Shown: positions 16,986 through 25,840, counted from the stretch's first letter. The stretch is DNA of 31,744 bases from JANOBD01 sp031411495 (GCA_031411495.1 JANOBD010000021.1:1-31744), one strand, 5' to 3'. Numbers and translations: made by a program. Notes: generated by a model from the sequence alone, not told the origin.

Positions 16986-18416
16986 TTACTTCGCCTGCAG
17001 CTTCTTCGCCTTCTCGCGAACGCTTTCGAGCCCGCCGACGTACATGAACGCCGATTCAGGAAGTTCGTCCGCTTCGCCGTTGCAGATCGAGTCGAAGCTC
17101 TTGATCGTTTCGTCGAGCTTCGTGTAGACGCCGCTGAAACCGGTGAACTGTTCGGCCACGAAGAACGGCTGGCTGAAGAAGCGTTCGATCTTGCGGGCCC
17201 GGCTCACGATCAGCTTGTCGTCTTCGCTGAGTTCGTCGACGCCAAGAATTGCAATGATGTCCTGAAGGTCGCGGTAGCGCTGGAGCATGGTCTGCACCTT
17301 TCGGGCCACGCGGTAGTGATCTTCGCCGACGATGTTTGGATCCAGAGCACGGCTCGACGATGCGAGCGGATCGACGGCGGGGTAAATGCCCTTCGAAGCG
17401 ATCGAGCGCTCGAGATAAATGAACGCGTCCAGGTGGGCGAATGCGTTCGCGGGAGCCGGGTCGGTCGGGTCATCCGCGGGCACGTACACGGCCTGCACGG
17501 AGGTGATGGCGCCGCTCTTCGTGCTCGTGATGCGCTCCTGCAGCTCACCCATTTCAGTGGCGAGGGTCGGCTGGTAACCGACGGCGCTGGGCATGCGGCC
17601 CAGAAGTGCGGACACTTCAGAACCGGCCTGCGTGAAGCGGAAGATGTTGTCGACGAAGAGCAGCGTGTCCGCGCCGGTTTCGTCGCGGAAGTACTCGGCC
17701 ATCGTGAGGGCCGAAAGGGCGACGCGAAGACGCGCACCCGGCGGTTCGTTCATCTGGCCGAAGACCATGACGGTCTGGTCGAGCACGCTCTTGCCGGTGT
17801 CGCCGACTTTGGCTTCTTCCATTTCGATCCAGAGGTCGGTGCCTTCGCGGGTGCGTTCACCGACGCCTGCGAACACCGAGTAGCCGCCGTAGTTCTTGGC
17901 GATACGGGCGATGAGTTCCTGGATGACGACCGTCTTGCCGAGCCCAGCGCCGCCGAACAGGCCGGCCTTGCCGCCGCGGATGAAGGGGGTGAGCAGGTCG
18001 ATGATCTTGATGCCGGTTTCGAACACTTCCGCCTTGGGCGTGAGGTCCGTGAACTCGGGGGCTTCGCGGTGAATCGGGCGAGTCTGCTGGGTGTTGACCG
18101 GTCCGCGTTCGTCGATCGGTTCACCGAGCAGGTTGAATACCCGGCCCAGGGTTTCCTTGCCGACGGGAACCGAGAGTGGCGCGCCCGTGTCGGTGACATC
18201 GAGCCCGCGGCGAAGGCCGTCGGTCGACCCGAGCGCGACAGCGCGAATCTTTCCGCCGCCGAGGTGCTGCTGCACTTCGCCGGTCAGGTTGATGTCGGTT
18301 CGGCCGTCATTGAACTTCACTTTGACGGCGTTGTAGATGCGGGGAAGTTGATCTTCCGGGAACTCGGCATCGAACGTCGAACCGATGACTTGAGAGACCT
18401 TTCCGACAGCAGGCAT
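16986..18416 (-). CDS. atpD: F1Fo ATP synthase subunit beta
   Basis: This is the catalytic beta subunit of the F-type ATP synthase, acting on the cytoplasmic face of the membrane. It has 476 residues, the usual length. The ATG at 18416 (MPAVGKVSQVIGSTF) has GGAG about six bases upstream; the frame runs further upstream without family support. The P-loop GGAGLGKT is at 155-162, with Leu where most family members have Val. FAGVGERTREG, the Walker B region LLFVDNIFRF and MPSAVGYQPTLATEMG are all intact. No atpG precedes it and no atpC follows: the upstream neighbour is divergent, the downstream neighbour converges, and a strong terminator closes the transcript. It is therefore a monocistronic atpD. 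Whether it is the only beta subunit in the genome cannot be told. Confidence 0.97.
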   Translation of the reverse strand: MPAVGKVSQVIGSTFDAEFPEDQLPRIYNAVKVKFNDGRTDINLTGEVQQHLGGGKIRAVALGSTDGLRRGLDVTDTGAPLSVPVGKETLGRVFNLLGEPIDERGPVNTQQTRPIHREAPEFTDLTPKAEVFETGIKIIDLLTPFIRGGKAGLFGGAGLGKTVVIQELIARIAKNYGGYSVFAGVGERTREGTDLWIEMEEAKVGDTGKSVLDQTVMVFGQMNEPPGARLRVALSALTMAEYFRDETGADTLLFVDNIFRFTQAGSEVSALLGRMPSAVGYQPTLATEMGELQERITSTKSGAITSVQAVYVPADDPTDPAPANAFAHLDAFIYLERSIASKGIYPAVDPLASSSRALDPNIVGEDHYRVARKVQTMLQRYRDLQDIIAILGVDELSEDDKLIVSRARKIERFFSQPFFVAEQFTGFSGVYTKLDETIKSFDSICNGEADELPESAFMYVGGLESVREKAKKLQAK

Positions 18417-19027
18417 GTTGGCTCCAGTTTGCAGGTTGCACTTTGCGGTTTGCAGTCTTCGATGTTGCAGCGTCCGCAGGCCGGCCTCACCAACGAACAG
18501 AAGTCGCTCGCCGTCAACCGGGCCCGGGATTGTAAAGAGCGGCCGGTGATGGGCAAGTTCGCGGGGAACTTCATGACGTCGAGACGGGTGCGGCAAACCG
18601 GCGCGGGGGTCGCGGCGAGGCATCGGCATTGTCGCAAAGAGACAGACACTCGGCCGTCATCGCGATGCGACCACCCTCCACTCAAAGGCTCTCATTACAT
18701 CTCGCCTGCTCAGGCGAATTCTCAGCGGAGCTGCGACGCCATCGGGCGCAACGCGATTTTGAATAAACACTTACGTCGAAATCCGTCGTGCTGCCCCGAT
18801 CGAGTACGAATCTCGACCTCGGCTCCGCCTTTCGTTCCTGCTCCGAGAAGCCCGCGAAGCCATTTCGCACCGCGGAAACCGTGCGTTTCCTCAGGCGCGG
18901 TGGAGATGCAGCACCAGCGCAATCTCCAAACCCTTGTCTCCCAAACTCATCCGGAAAAGCCCGACCCCGAACGGCCGCGGACCCTGTTTACGATTGTGAC
19001 GCTAAGTAATGTAAAGGGCTCTCGCGT
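18417..19027. other. Divergent promoter region between atpD and the kaiC-like gene
   Basis: No convincing gene lies in these 611 bases. The region contains the heptamer repeats at 18428-18455, an inverted repeat TCGCCTG/CAGGCGA with a 2-nt spacer (18702-18717), a hairpin GGAAAC-CGTGC-GTTTCC (18874-18890) and an AT-richer stretch near 18757-18775. AAAGGG about nine bases before 19028 serves the kaiC-like gene. Open frames here have no recognisable family. Confidence 0.6.
18428..18455. repeat. Four tandem heptamers in the atpD leader
   Basis: The plus strand reads TTTGCAG, GTTGCAC, TTTGCGG, TTTGCAG: four units with an exact 7-bp period. The array ends two bases before the GGAG ribosome binding site of atpD on the minus strand. 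Short heptamer arrays are known as dispersed repeats in several bacteria. A regulatory role here is a guess. Confidence 0.65.
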
Positions 19028-20524
19028 ATGAGTGACAAGTCTCAAAAAGTGATCGGGCCGATTTCTGCCACCGGGACCGTGGGGCTCGACCAGATTCTCG
19101 AAGGCGGCCTGTCCGCCAACCGGCTGTATCTGATCGAAGGCGATCCTGGAGCCGGGAAGACGACCCTCGCGCTCTGCTACCTGATCGACGGCGCCAAGAA
19201 GGGCGAGACCGGCCTGTACGTCACGCTTTCAGAAACCAAGGAAGAGATCAACGCCGTCGCGGAATCTCACGGATGGTCGCTCGATCCGATTCACATCGTC
19301 GAACTGGTCGCCACTGAGTCGAGTCTCACGCCCGACTCGCAATACATGATGTATCACCCGTCCGAAACCGAATTGGGCGAAACCACAAAATCGGTGCTTG
19401 ATGTCGTCGAGCGGGTGAAGCCTCGCCGCGTGGTGTTCGATTCGCTTTCCGAGCTTCGGCTCTTGGCGCAGAACCCGCTTCGCTATCGTCGCCAGATCCT
19501 TGCGCTCAAGCAGTTCTTCGCGGGACGAAACTGCACGGTGCTGTTTCTTGATGATCGATCCTCCGATTCATCCGATCTCCAGGTGCGTAGCATCGCGCAC
19601 GGCGTGCTCACGCTCGAGCAGTTGGCGCCTGAATACGGCGCCGAGCGACGCCGGTTGCGCGTCGCGAAGATGCGTGGCAGAAGCTATCGCGGGGGGTACC
19701 ACGATTTCCGCATCATCAGGGGCGGGCTGGAAGTCTATCCACGCCTGGTCGCCTCCGAGCATCACGCCGAGTTCGATCGAGGGCAGGTGCAAAGCGGCGT
19801 GAAGCCGCTCGACGACCTGCTCGGCGGTGGACTCGATCGCGGCACGAGCACGCTCATCCTGGGGCCGGCAGGCTCTGGAAAATCGTCCGTTGCGATTCAG
19901 TACGCGGTGGCGGCCGCAGAGCGCGGCGAAAACGCCGTGCTCTTTGCCTTCGACGAAAGCCTGGGCACGCTTCTGGGCCGGACCAAAGCCCTCGGCATCG
20001 ATCTTGAAGGGCAGATGAAACTCGGCCGCATCAAGGTGCAGCAGGTCGATCCGGCCGAGATGGCGCCGGGCGAGTTCGTGCAGGAGGTGCGGAATCACGT
20101 CGAGGCGCGAAATTGTCGCGTGGTGATCATCGATAGCCTCAACGGCTATATCAACGCGATGCCCGAAGAACGTTTCCTTACCATTCAACTGCACGAGATG
20201 CTGACCTACCTCGCCCAGAAGGGCGTGACGACGCTGATGGTGGTGGCGCAGCACGGGCTGGTCGGGAGCACGATGCAATCGCCCGTCGATGTCAGTTACC
20301 TCGCCGACAGCGTGATCCTCACGCGCTATTTCGAACTCAACGGGCGGGTAAAAAAGGCGATCTCGGTGGTGAAAAAACGCAGCGGCCACCACGAAGAGAC
20401 GATCCGCGAGCTCGCGATCGAACACGGGGGCATTCGCGTCGGCGCGCCACTGGAGAATCTTCGCGGAATTCTGACCGGTGTTCCAACGTTCGAACGCTCG
20501 GCCCAAAGCCGGAGCGACGAATGA
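19028..20524 (+). CDS. KaiC-like double-domain RecA-fold ATPase
   Basis: This 498-residue KaiC-family ATPase has two RecA-like domains. Domain 1 has Walker A GDPGAGKTT (38-46) and Walker B VVFDSL (D138). At the position of the CI catalytic Glu pair it has Ser68-Glu69. Domain 2 has GPAGSGKSS (279-287), FAFDES (Asp309-Glu310 at the Glu-Glu site) and Walker B VVIIDSL (D369). The clock phosphosites Ser431/Thr432 align with Ser423-Tyr424 in VSYLAD, so one site is retained and one is lost, as in non-cyanobacterial KaiC homologues. The stop overlaps the next start by four bases (ATGA), implying translational coupling to the hybrid kinase. Probable role: ATP-dependent signalling partner of that kinase. 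True clock function is unlikely to be inferable. Confidence 0.9.
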   Translation: MSDKSQKVIGPISATGTVGLDQILEGGLSANRLYLIEGDPGAGKTTLALCYLIDGAKKGETGLYVTLSETKEEINAVAESHGWSLDPIHIVELVATESSLTPDSQYMMYHPSETELGETTKSVLDVVERVKPRRVVFDSLSELRLLAQNPLRYRRQILALKQFFAGRNCTVLFLDDRSSDSSDLQVRSIAHGVLTLEQLAPEYGAERRRLRVAKMRGRSYRGGYHDFRIIRGGLEVYPRLVASEHHAEFDRGQVQSGVKPLDDLLGGGLDRGTSTLILGPAGSGKSSVAIQYAVAAAERGENAVLFAFDESLGTLLGRTKALGIDLEGQMKLGRIKVQQVDPAEMAPGEFVQEVRNHVEARNCRVVIIDSLNGYINAMPEERFLTIQLHEMLTYLAQKGVTTLMVVAQHGLVGSTMQSPVDVSYLADSVILTRYFELNGRVKKAISVVKKRSGHHEETIRELAIEHGGIRVGAPLENLRGILTGVPTFERSAQSRSDE

Positions 20525-22158
20525 ACGGAACCACCTCCTACGAAGAACGCGTCCTGCTTCTCGCGCCGACGTCGAAAGACGGTGCGGTGACGAAGTCGAT
20601 CTTTGCCGACATCGGCGTCCTGTGTACGCCTTGCCCTACGGTCGAATCCCTCTGCAATGAAATCCGGTTGGGCGCGGGCGCGGTCCTGTTGACCGAACAG
20701 GCCATCGGGATGCCCCAGATCAGTCAATTCGGCGAGTGCCTGCGCAACCAGGCGCCCTGGTCGGATTTGCCGGTGGTGGTGTTGTGTGCCGGCGGGGCGA
20801 ACTCCGCACTGGGCCGACACGCACTGGATTCCTTTGGCAACGTCACGGTGCTGGAACGGCCGGTGCAGATGGCGTCGTTGGCGAGCGTCGTGCGGACGCT
20901 CATCCGTTCGCGCCAAAGGCAGTACCAGATCCGGGCGCACATGCAGGAGCGAGAAGCGCTGCTGGCCAGCGAGCGATCCGCCCGCGGCGAGGCCGAGCGC
21001 GTGAGCCGCGTGAAGGACGAGTTTCTCGCGACGCTCTCGCACGAGCTGCGTACGCCGCTGAACGCGATCCTGGGATGGTCGCACATCCTAGCACGACGCG
21101 AACCCGCCAAGCGCACCGACGAAGAGCTGCGCACCGGCCTTGAAACCATCGAGCGCAATGCCCGGGCGCAGACGCAGATCATCGAGGACTTGCTCGACAT
21201 GAGCCGGATCATCAACGGCAAGGTGCGTCTGGAGATGCAGCGGCTGAATCCCGGGCCGATCATCGAGGCGGCGGTGCATACCGCGAGCCCGGCGGCGGAA
21301 GCCAAGGACATCACACTGCGCAGCCACATCGGCAAACGCGTGGGTGAAATCTCCGGCGACGCGAATCGGCTCCAGCAGGTCTTCTGGAACCTCCTCTCCA
21401 ACGCCACCAAGTTCACGCCTCACGGCGGTCGAATCGACGTTTACATGACCCGTATCAGTGAGTTCCTTCGGATCGACGTCGTCGATACCGGCGAAGGCAT
21501 CCGCTCGGACGTGCTCCCCCACGTGTTCGATCGCTTCCGACAGGCAGACTCCAGCTCGACCCGCCGCCACGGCGGCCTGGGGCTTGGCCTGGCCATCGTG
21601 AAGCAGCTGGTCGAACTGCACGGCGGCACGATCTCCGCCAGCAGCCGAGGTCTTGGCGAAGGCTCGACGTTCACCGTGATGTTGCCGATCAGCTCCGAGA
21701 TTGTGCAGCCGCAGGCCATTACCGAACAGGACAAGTTGAAACACAGCGCGTCCGAGACGAGCGAGCTCCCCGTTGTCTCGTTGGCGGGTGTGACCGTACT
21801 GGTGGTCGATGACGAGCCGGATGCGCGCATGCTGGTAAAACGGCTGCTGGAAGATTCTCACGCGACGGTCTACACCGCCGGCTCGGCGCAGGAAGCGCTC
21901 GCGTTAGTTGGCCAGAGGGCACCGGACGTACTCGTGAGCGACATCGGCATGCCCAACGAGGACGGATATCAGTTGATCCAGAAAATCCGATCCGGCGAAA
22001 AGCTTAGCAACCGATTCACGCCCGCCTTGGCGCTCACTGCGTACGCGCGGGAGGAAGACAAAGAGAGAGCCATCCGAAACGGTTTCCAGCATCAAATCAC
22101 CAAGCCGGTACAACCCACTGAATTGCTCAACAGCGTCGCGGCGCTGGCCAAGTGTTGA
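20521..22158 (+). CDS. Hybrid histidine kinase with N-terminal pseudo-receiver
   Basis: The protein has 545 residues, starts inside the stop of the kaiC-like gene, and has no membrane segment. Residues about 8-130 look like a receiver fold whose acceptor Asp is missing (AVLLTEQAIGMP at that position). A coiled linker (130-165) leads to HisKA, with His174 in TLSHELRTPLN. HATPase_c follows with an N-box near 283-297 (LQQVFWNLLSNATKF), G1 DTGEGI (322-327) and G2 GGLGLGLAI (351-359). A C-terminal receiver (425-541) has VVDDE, acceptor Asp474 and Lys528. The cytosolic location and coupling suggest that it senses the state of the KaiC-like ATPase. The output could be an unlinked regulator, because no DNA-binding domain is present. 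Confidence 0.92.
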   Translation: MNGTTSYEERVLLLAPTSKDGAVTKSIFADIGVLCTPCPTVESLCNEIRLGAGAVLLTEQAIGMPQISQFGECLRNQAPWSDLPVVVLCAGGANSALGRHALDSFGNVTVLERPVQMASLASVVRTLIRSRQRQYQIRAHMQEREALLASERSARGEAERVSRVKDEFLATLSHELRTPLNAILGWSHILARREPAKRTDEELRTGLETIERNARAQTQIIEDLLDMSRIINGKVRLEMQRLNPGPIIEAAVHTASPAAEAKDITLRSHIGKRVGEISGDANRLQQVFWNLLSNATKFTPHGGRIDVYMTRISEFLRIDVVDTGEGIRSDVLPHVFDRFRQADSSSTRRHGGLGLGLAIVKQLVELHGGTISASSRGLGEGSTFTVMLPISSEIVQPQAITEQDKLKHSASETSELPVVSLAGVTVLVVDDEPDARMLVKRLLEDSHATVYTAGSAQEALALVGQRAPDVLVSDIGMPNEDGYQLIQKIRSGEKLSNRFTPALALTAYAREEDKERAIRNGFQHQITKPVQPTELLNSVAALAKC

Positions 22159-22214
22159 GCAGCGGTTGGCCCGGGTCTGGTTCGAGCGGATCCAGATCTT
22201 ATCCAAATTGTGCA

Positions 22215-23291
22215 TCAGCTCGTCGTCAGTTTCACCAGCCCCTTGGCATGGTCGCGGATCCAGCTCGTCTTTCTCAGCACCATCTTGAGGAACTGCGCGC
22301 CGTCGAACCGGCTGAAGCGACCGGTCTGCGCGATCGGGAAAACCGCCTCGGCGATGAGCGCTTCGATCATCAGCGGCGGGATCGCTTCGACCTCTGCCTG
22401 GCTGAGAAGCACGACTTCGTCGTAACCCTTGATGAAGCGCTTGAAGCGCGCGGCATCGACCTCCTCGGGCCATTTCGAGACGTCTTCGTCGCCGCCGATG
22501 ATCGAAAACTGCAATACGCCGTTCGCGACGTCGATGATTCGCGGCAGGAGTCGCGCCGAGTCGTAGTCGATTACCGCGACGACGCGGCCTTCCCGGAACA
22601 GCATGTTGCCGGGGTGCCAGTCGGCGTGAACGATCTGCCGCGGCCAGTCGCTGATGCCCATCGCGTCGACGCGCATTGCGGCATTGAGATAGAGCTCCGA
22701 GAGCTGCACGCAGGTGGCGGCCACGTCGACGCCATTCAGGATGCGCGGGATGTGCTTCAGGCCTTGATCGACCGACGGCGCGGCATGAAATGAGCCGGGC
22801 GCCGGCTTGAAATCGGTCGTGAAGTTTTCGAGAAGCTTGTGGTACAGCGCCAGCACCTTGCCGGACTCGAACGTCGAATCGAGCGTCTGCGGATATCCCT
22901 GGCCGGGGATGTACTCGAACAGCTCGTAGATGTTCGGCCCAAGGTGAAGCATGGAGCTGTTGGATCGGCGCGTGCCGATGAGATGGGGAAGCGGAAACTG
23001 CTGGGCGGCGAGGTGGAGCTGGATCAGGTGGCTGAACGCGACTTTCGGTGCATCGTCGCGCCCGCGGGCGCGGCGCTTGAGCAGGAACGCGCCGTGCTCG
23101 GCGTCGATGATGAGCTTCGGACTCTTACGCGAGCCGCGCGGGAAATCGCGGATCTCACGGATCACGCCGACGTCGTAGTGCGAAAGCACCATCGCGAGTT
23201 CTTCGGTGCCGAAGCGCTCGCGTCCCATGCCGGCGGCGAGCTGCTGCTGGGCGCTGCCGGTGTCGAGGGCTTGAGGATCGGAGAAGAGCAT
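22215..23291 (-). CDS. APH-fold phosphotransferase (small-molecule kinase-like)
   Basis: This is a 358-residue protein of the aminoglycoside phosphotransferase / choline-homoserine kinase-like fold. The catalytic loop HADWHPGN has His222, Asp224 and Asn229, and the metal-binding motif IDYDS has Asp242. The ATP-lobe region includes a Lys in FLLKRRARG. The start at 23291 (MLFSDPQALD) is the first ATG in frame but lacks a strong ribosome binding site. The frame continues upstream to a GTG at 23375, and a later ATG at 23228 is also possible. The substrate cannot be deduced; CotS-like or homoserine-kinase-II-like roles are equally possible. It converges on the hybrid kinase gene with a 56-bp gap. 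Confidence 0.82.
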   Translation of the reverse strand: MLFSDPQALDTGSAQQQLAAGMGRERFGTEELAMVLSHYDVGVIREIRDFPRGSRKSPKLIIDAEHGAFLLKRRARGRDDAPKVAFSHLIQLHLAAQQFPLPHLIGTRRSNSSMLHLGPNIYELFEYIPGQGYPQTLDSTFESGKVLALYHKLLENFTTDFKPAPGSFHAAPSVDQGLKHIPRILNGVDVAATCVQLSELYLNAAMRVDAMGISDWPRQIVHADWHPGNMLFREGRVVAVIDYDSARLLPRIIDVANGVLQFSIIGGDEDVSKWPEEVDAARFKRFIKGYDEVVLLSQAEVEAIPPLMIEALIAEAVFPIAQTGRFSRFDGAQFLKMVLRKTSWIRDHAKGLVKLTTS

Positions 23292-23370
23292 TCCGTGAAG
23301 GGTACGAATTCGTCGTTCCGCGTCCAACCGACGAAACGATGCCGCACAAGAAACACCAAGTCTCCGATGG

Positions 23371-23448
23371 ATCACCGAGTATCACCGATAGAAAAACGCG
23401 AGTCGACGCAAGAATCGCACATCGCTGTCATCGGTGAAGATCGGTGAC
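23371..23448. repeat. Imperfect long inverted repeat with doubled TCACCGA arms
   Basis: The left arm (23371-23389) carries ATCACCGAGTATCACCGAT. The right arm (23430-23448) carries ATCGGTGAAGATCGGTGAC. They pair at 15 of 19 positions, and each arm itself holds the core twice. The spacer is 40 nt. It starts about 20 bases after the stop of the oxidoreductase gene on the minus strand. It resembles dispersed REP-like intergenic elements and may end or stabilise that transcript. Confidence 0.65.
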
Positions 23449-23467
23449 TACGGCTCCGAAACGATAG

Positions 23468-24553
23468 CTATTTGGGAACTGCGACCGGCACGCCGCCCTT
23501 TTTCGCGCTCTCGTAGAGTGCGAGAATGATCGCGACGGCTTTGCGTGCCTCGATGCCGTTGGTCTCGGCGTCCTTGCCGGCTTCCCAGGAGTCGAGGATG
23601 TGCTGGACATTCTGGATGTGCAGTTCGATGCCGACATCGGTCGGGCTCGATCCGCCGCCGGTGCTGCTCGACTTCACGTTGTTGATCGAGTCGGCGAGCG
23701 CGGCGTCTTTCTTCTGTTGCGCCTCGTCGACGTCGAAGCGATACATCTTCAAACCGTCCTCGCTGACGGCCATGCCTTTCGAGCCGCCGACCTCGACCCG
23801 CACGTGCGTGCCGGGCCACATGCTGGTGGAGCCCATGAGGTGGCCGTAGGCGCCGCTTTCGAACACGCAGGCGCTGGCGAGCGTGTCTTCGACTTCGATC
23901 GCGGGGTGGATGAGTGACGAGGCGTACGCGCTGACCTGTTTGACCGGCCCGGCGATCCACTGGAGCAGGTCGACGCTGTGAACCGACTGGTTCATCATCG
24001 CGCCGCCGCCGTCGAGTTCCCATGTGCCGCGCCATCCGCCGTTGGCGTAGTACGCGTCGTTGCGATACCAGGGGGTGTAGCTGGCGGCGAAGGTGAGCTT
24101 GCCGAAGCGGCCGGTGGCCGCGGCGTCGCGGATGGCGCGGTTGGCCTTGTTCCAGCGGTTCTGGAAGATACCGGCGAGCTTAATCTTGTTCTTCGTCGCG
24201 GCGTTGTTCACGCGATCGATCTCGTCGAGCGTGATTTCGATCGGCTTCTCAATGATCACGTTACGACCGCTCTCCATCGCCATGATGGACGGGTCGGCGT
24301 GCGAGCCGCTGGGCGTGGCGACGTGGATCACTTCGGCATCGGTCCTGGCCAGCATCTCTTTCTCATCGCCATAGACCGGCACATGTTCCATGCCGTTTTT
24401 GACGAGCGCAGCCTTCGCTTTGGCAACGTCGAGATCGCACACGGCGACGAGTTTGGCGTTGCCCTTGGTCTGCTCGAGATGCTTGAGCAGCTTCACGTGC
24501 CACTCGCCCACGACGCCGACGCCCACGATCGCATTCTTCCACTGCTTGGCCAT
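23468..24553 (-). CDS. Gfo/Idh/MocA family NAD(P)-dependent oxidoreductase
   Basis: The protein has 361 residues. The ATG at 24553 has GGAG about six bases upstream. The N-terminal Rossmann domain has GVGVVGEWH (Gly11, Gly13, Gly16), VCDLD closing the second strand, and the family EKP motif at 102-104 (IIEKPIE). The C-terminal domain carries the catalytic-helix motif GGGAMMNQSVHSVDLL with His192. There is no signal peptide or twin-arginine leader, so it is cytoplasmic, unlike many planctomycete relatives. Likely reaction: oxidation or epimerisation of a sugar or cyclitol hydroxyl group. The exact substrate is unknown. It is flanked on the same strand by the VWA protein (118 bp upstream) and the phosphotransferase. 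Confidence 0.92.
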   Translation of the reverse strand: MAKQWKNAIVGVGVVGEWHVKLLKHLEQTKGNAKLVAVCDLDVAKAKAALVKNGMEHVPVYGDEKEMLARTDAEVIHVATPSGSHADPSIMAMESGRNVIIEKPIEITLDEIDRVNNAATKNKIKLAGIFQNRWNKANRAIRDAAATGRFGKLTFAASYTPWYRNDAYYANGGWRGTWELDGGGAMMNQSVHSVDLLQWIAGPVKQVSAYASSLIHPAIEVEDTLASACVFESGAYGHLMGSTSMWPGTHVRVEVGGSKGMAVSEDGLKMYRFDVDEAQQKKDAALADSINNVKSSSTGGGSSPTDVGIELHIQNVQHILDSWEAGKDAETNGIEARKAVAIILALYESAKKGGVPVAVPK

Positions 24554-24671
24554 TCGATTCTCCGGTGCAAGGTCGGGGATCGAGCGTATGGCCAGCCGGA
24601 GGTCTCAACAAGCGGGCGCAGTGTCGATGCGAGTTTCTGTTTTTGGATTTTCGGGCGAGTGATTCCCCATG

Positions 24672-25706
24672 TCACTTTACAAAGTGAGCGGCATGGGCGG
24701 CGGCGATCTCCCGGAATGCCGCGCTCAGGTCGGCGGCGCTGGTAGGGGTGTTGTCGTCGACGTGGTAATGAACGCCGCTGGTGGTGTCGGCGATGTACTG
24801 CATCAATGATCGGTCGGCGTCGGTTCCGAAACTCACGGTGTAGACCGGGATGCCAAAGCCCAGCGCCCGATTTGCCTGGCTTTGGGCGTAGGCGATCGGG
24901 TCGACGCCGGTCGGGCGGTTGGCCAGTCCGTCGGTGAGGACGATCACCATCGGTTCGGCGCTGGAACGCGCGTACGCCTTGGTATAGTCGACACCACTCT
25001 TCAATCCGTCGCCGATGTTGGTTGCTCCGGCAAAGGTCGCCGCATTGATGCTCGTGCGCACCGCTGTGAGATTGCTGGAATAGACGTTGTCCAAGACCGG
25101 AGTGTCGCTGTAGTGATACATCGCCACGCGGTCCTTGCCGTTGCCGACATCCTCAACGACATTGCAGAAATCGTTGACGGCCGTCTGCAAGGCGACGGAC
25201 TTGCCGTTGTCGAGCATCGATCCGGAGAAGTCGAGCACGAGGGTGATGTCGCGAACGGAGAAGTGAGCGACCGAATCGGCATCGATCTTGGACGAAGGGC
25301 GCGAAAAGACGCCGCCGGCATACGGCTGGCTGAGAGTCACACGGACCGCGTTCGCCGGCCAGCCATTGGCGGTAAACGTCTTGCTCACCGCGTTCCACGA
25401 GCCGGAGATCACCGACACCTTGCTGGAATCGACGACGACGGATCCGCGATTGTTCTGGGAGACGAGCGCGAGGGCGGCGGCCTGCGGGTCGGCACCGGTT
25501 TCGAGCGCGGCCGAAGCGGCGAGCGCAGCGGCATCGATGGTGTCGCGGATCACCGCGCGGCTGTAGAGATACTTGCCCAGGTCGACCGCAAATGCGCCCA
25601 GGCAGATCGTAAGGAGGACCCAGATGTTGGCCGTCCACATGATCGCCGAACCGCGCCGTGAGCGCGTCGCGCCCGAAGGAACGAATTTGCCTTCTGCCCT
25701 GTCCAT
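24672..25706 (-). CDS. Tad/TadG-like membrane-anchored VWA domain protein
   Basis: The protein has 344 residues from the ATG at 25706; the frame extends to a GTG at 25793 without support. A basic segment (RSRRGSAIMWTANIW) leads into a membrane helix at about 24-41 (WVLLTICLGAFAVDLGKY), then SRAVIRDTIDAAALAASAAL. This is the pattern of TadE/TadG-like pseudopilin-associated proteins. A von Willebrand A domain follows with an intact MIDAS: DFSGS (Asp159, Ser161, Ser163), the ATNIGDGL threonine and LTDG. It probably faces the periplasm or cell surface, binding a divalent metal and a protein ligand. No other tad genes are nearby, so a Flp-pilus role is uncertain. Confidence 0.87.
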   Translation of the reverse strand: MDRAEGKFVPSGATRSRRGSAIMWTANIWVLLTICLGAFAVDLGKYLYSRAVIRDTIDAAALAASAALETGADPQAAALALVSQNNRGSVVVDSSKVSVISGSWNAVSKTFTANGWPANAVRVTLSQPYAGGVFSRPSSKIDADSVAHFSVRDITLVLDFSGSMLDNGKSVALQTAVNDFCNVVEDVGNGKDRVAMYHYSDTPVLDNVYSSNLTAVRTSINAATFAGATNIGDGLKSGVDYTKAYARSSAEPMVIVLTDGLANRPTGVDPIAYAQSQANRALGFGIPVYTVSFGTDADRSLMQYIADTTSGVHYHVDDNTPTSAADLSAAFREIAAAHAAHFVK

Positions 25707-25840
25707 GCCACAAACTGACGATTCGGCGCGAGGTTCTGCAAAGCGGGACCACACGATTTCGTGGATTTGGGCAGTTTTGATCCTATCGGACACGCCCGCG
25801 CGCGCTGCAACCGGCCCGAAAATCGCAGAGAATCAGCCCC

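Noticed and set aside
18417..18629. N-terminal extension of AtpD
   Set aside because: The extension has no similarity to the family. The ATG at 18416 has a ribosome binding site and gives the usual N-terminus and length.
17316..19031. 571-residue plus-strand frame across atpD
   Set aside because: It is antisense to a highly conserved gene and reads into the promoter region. The composition is that of a shadow frame.
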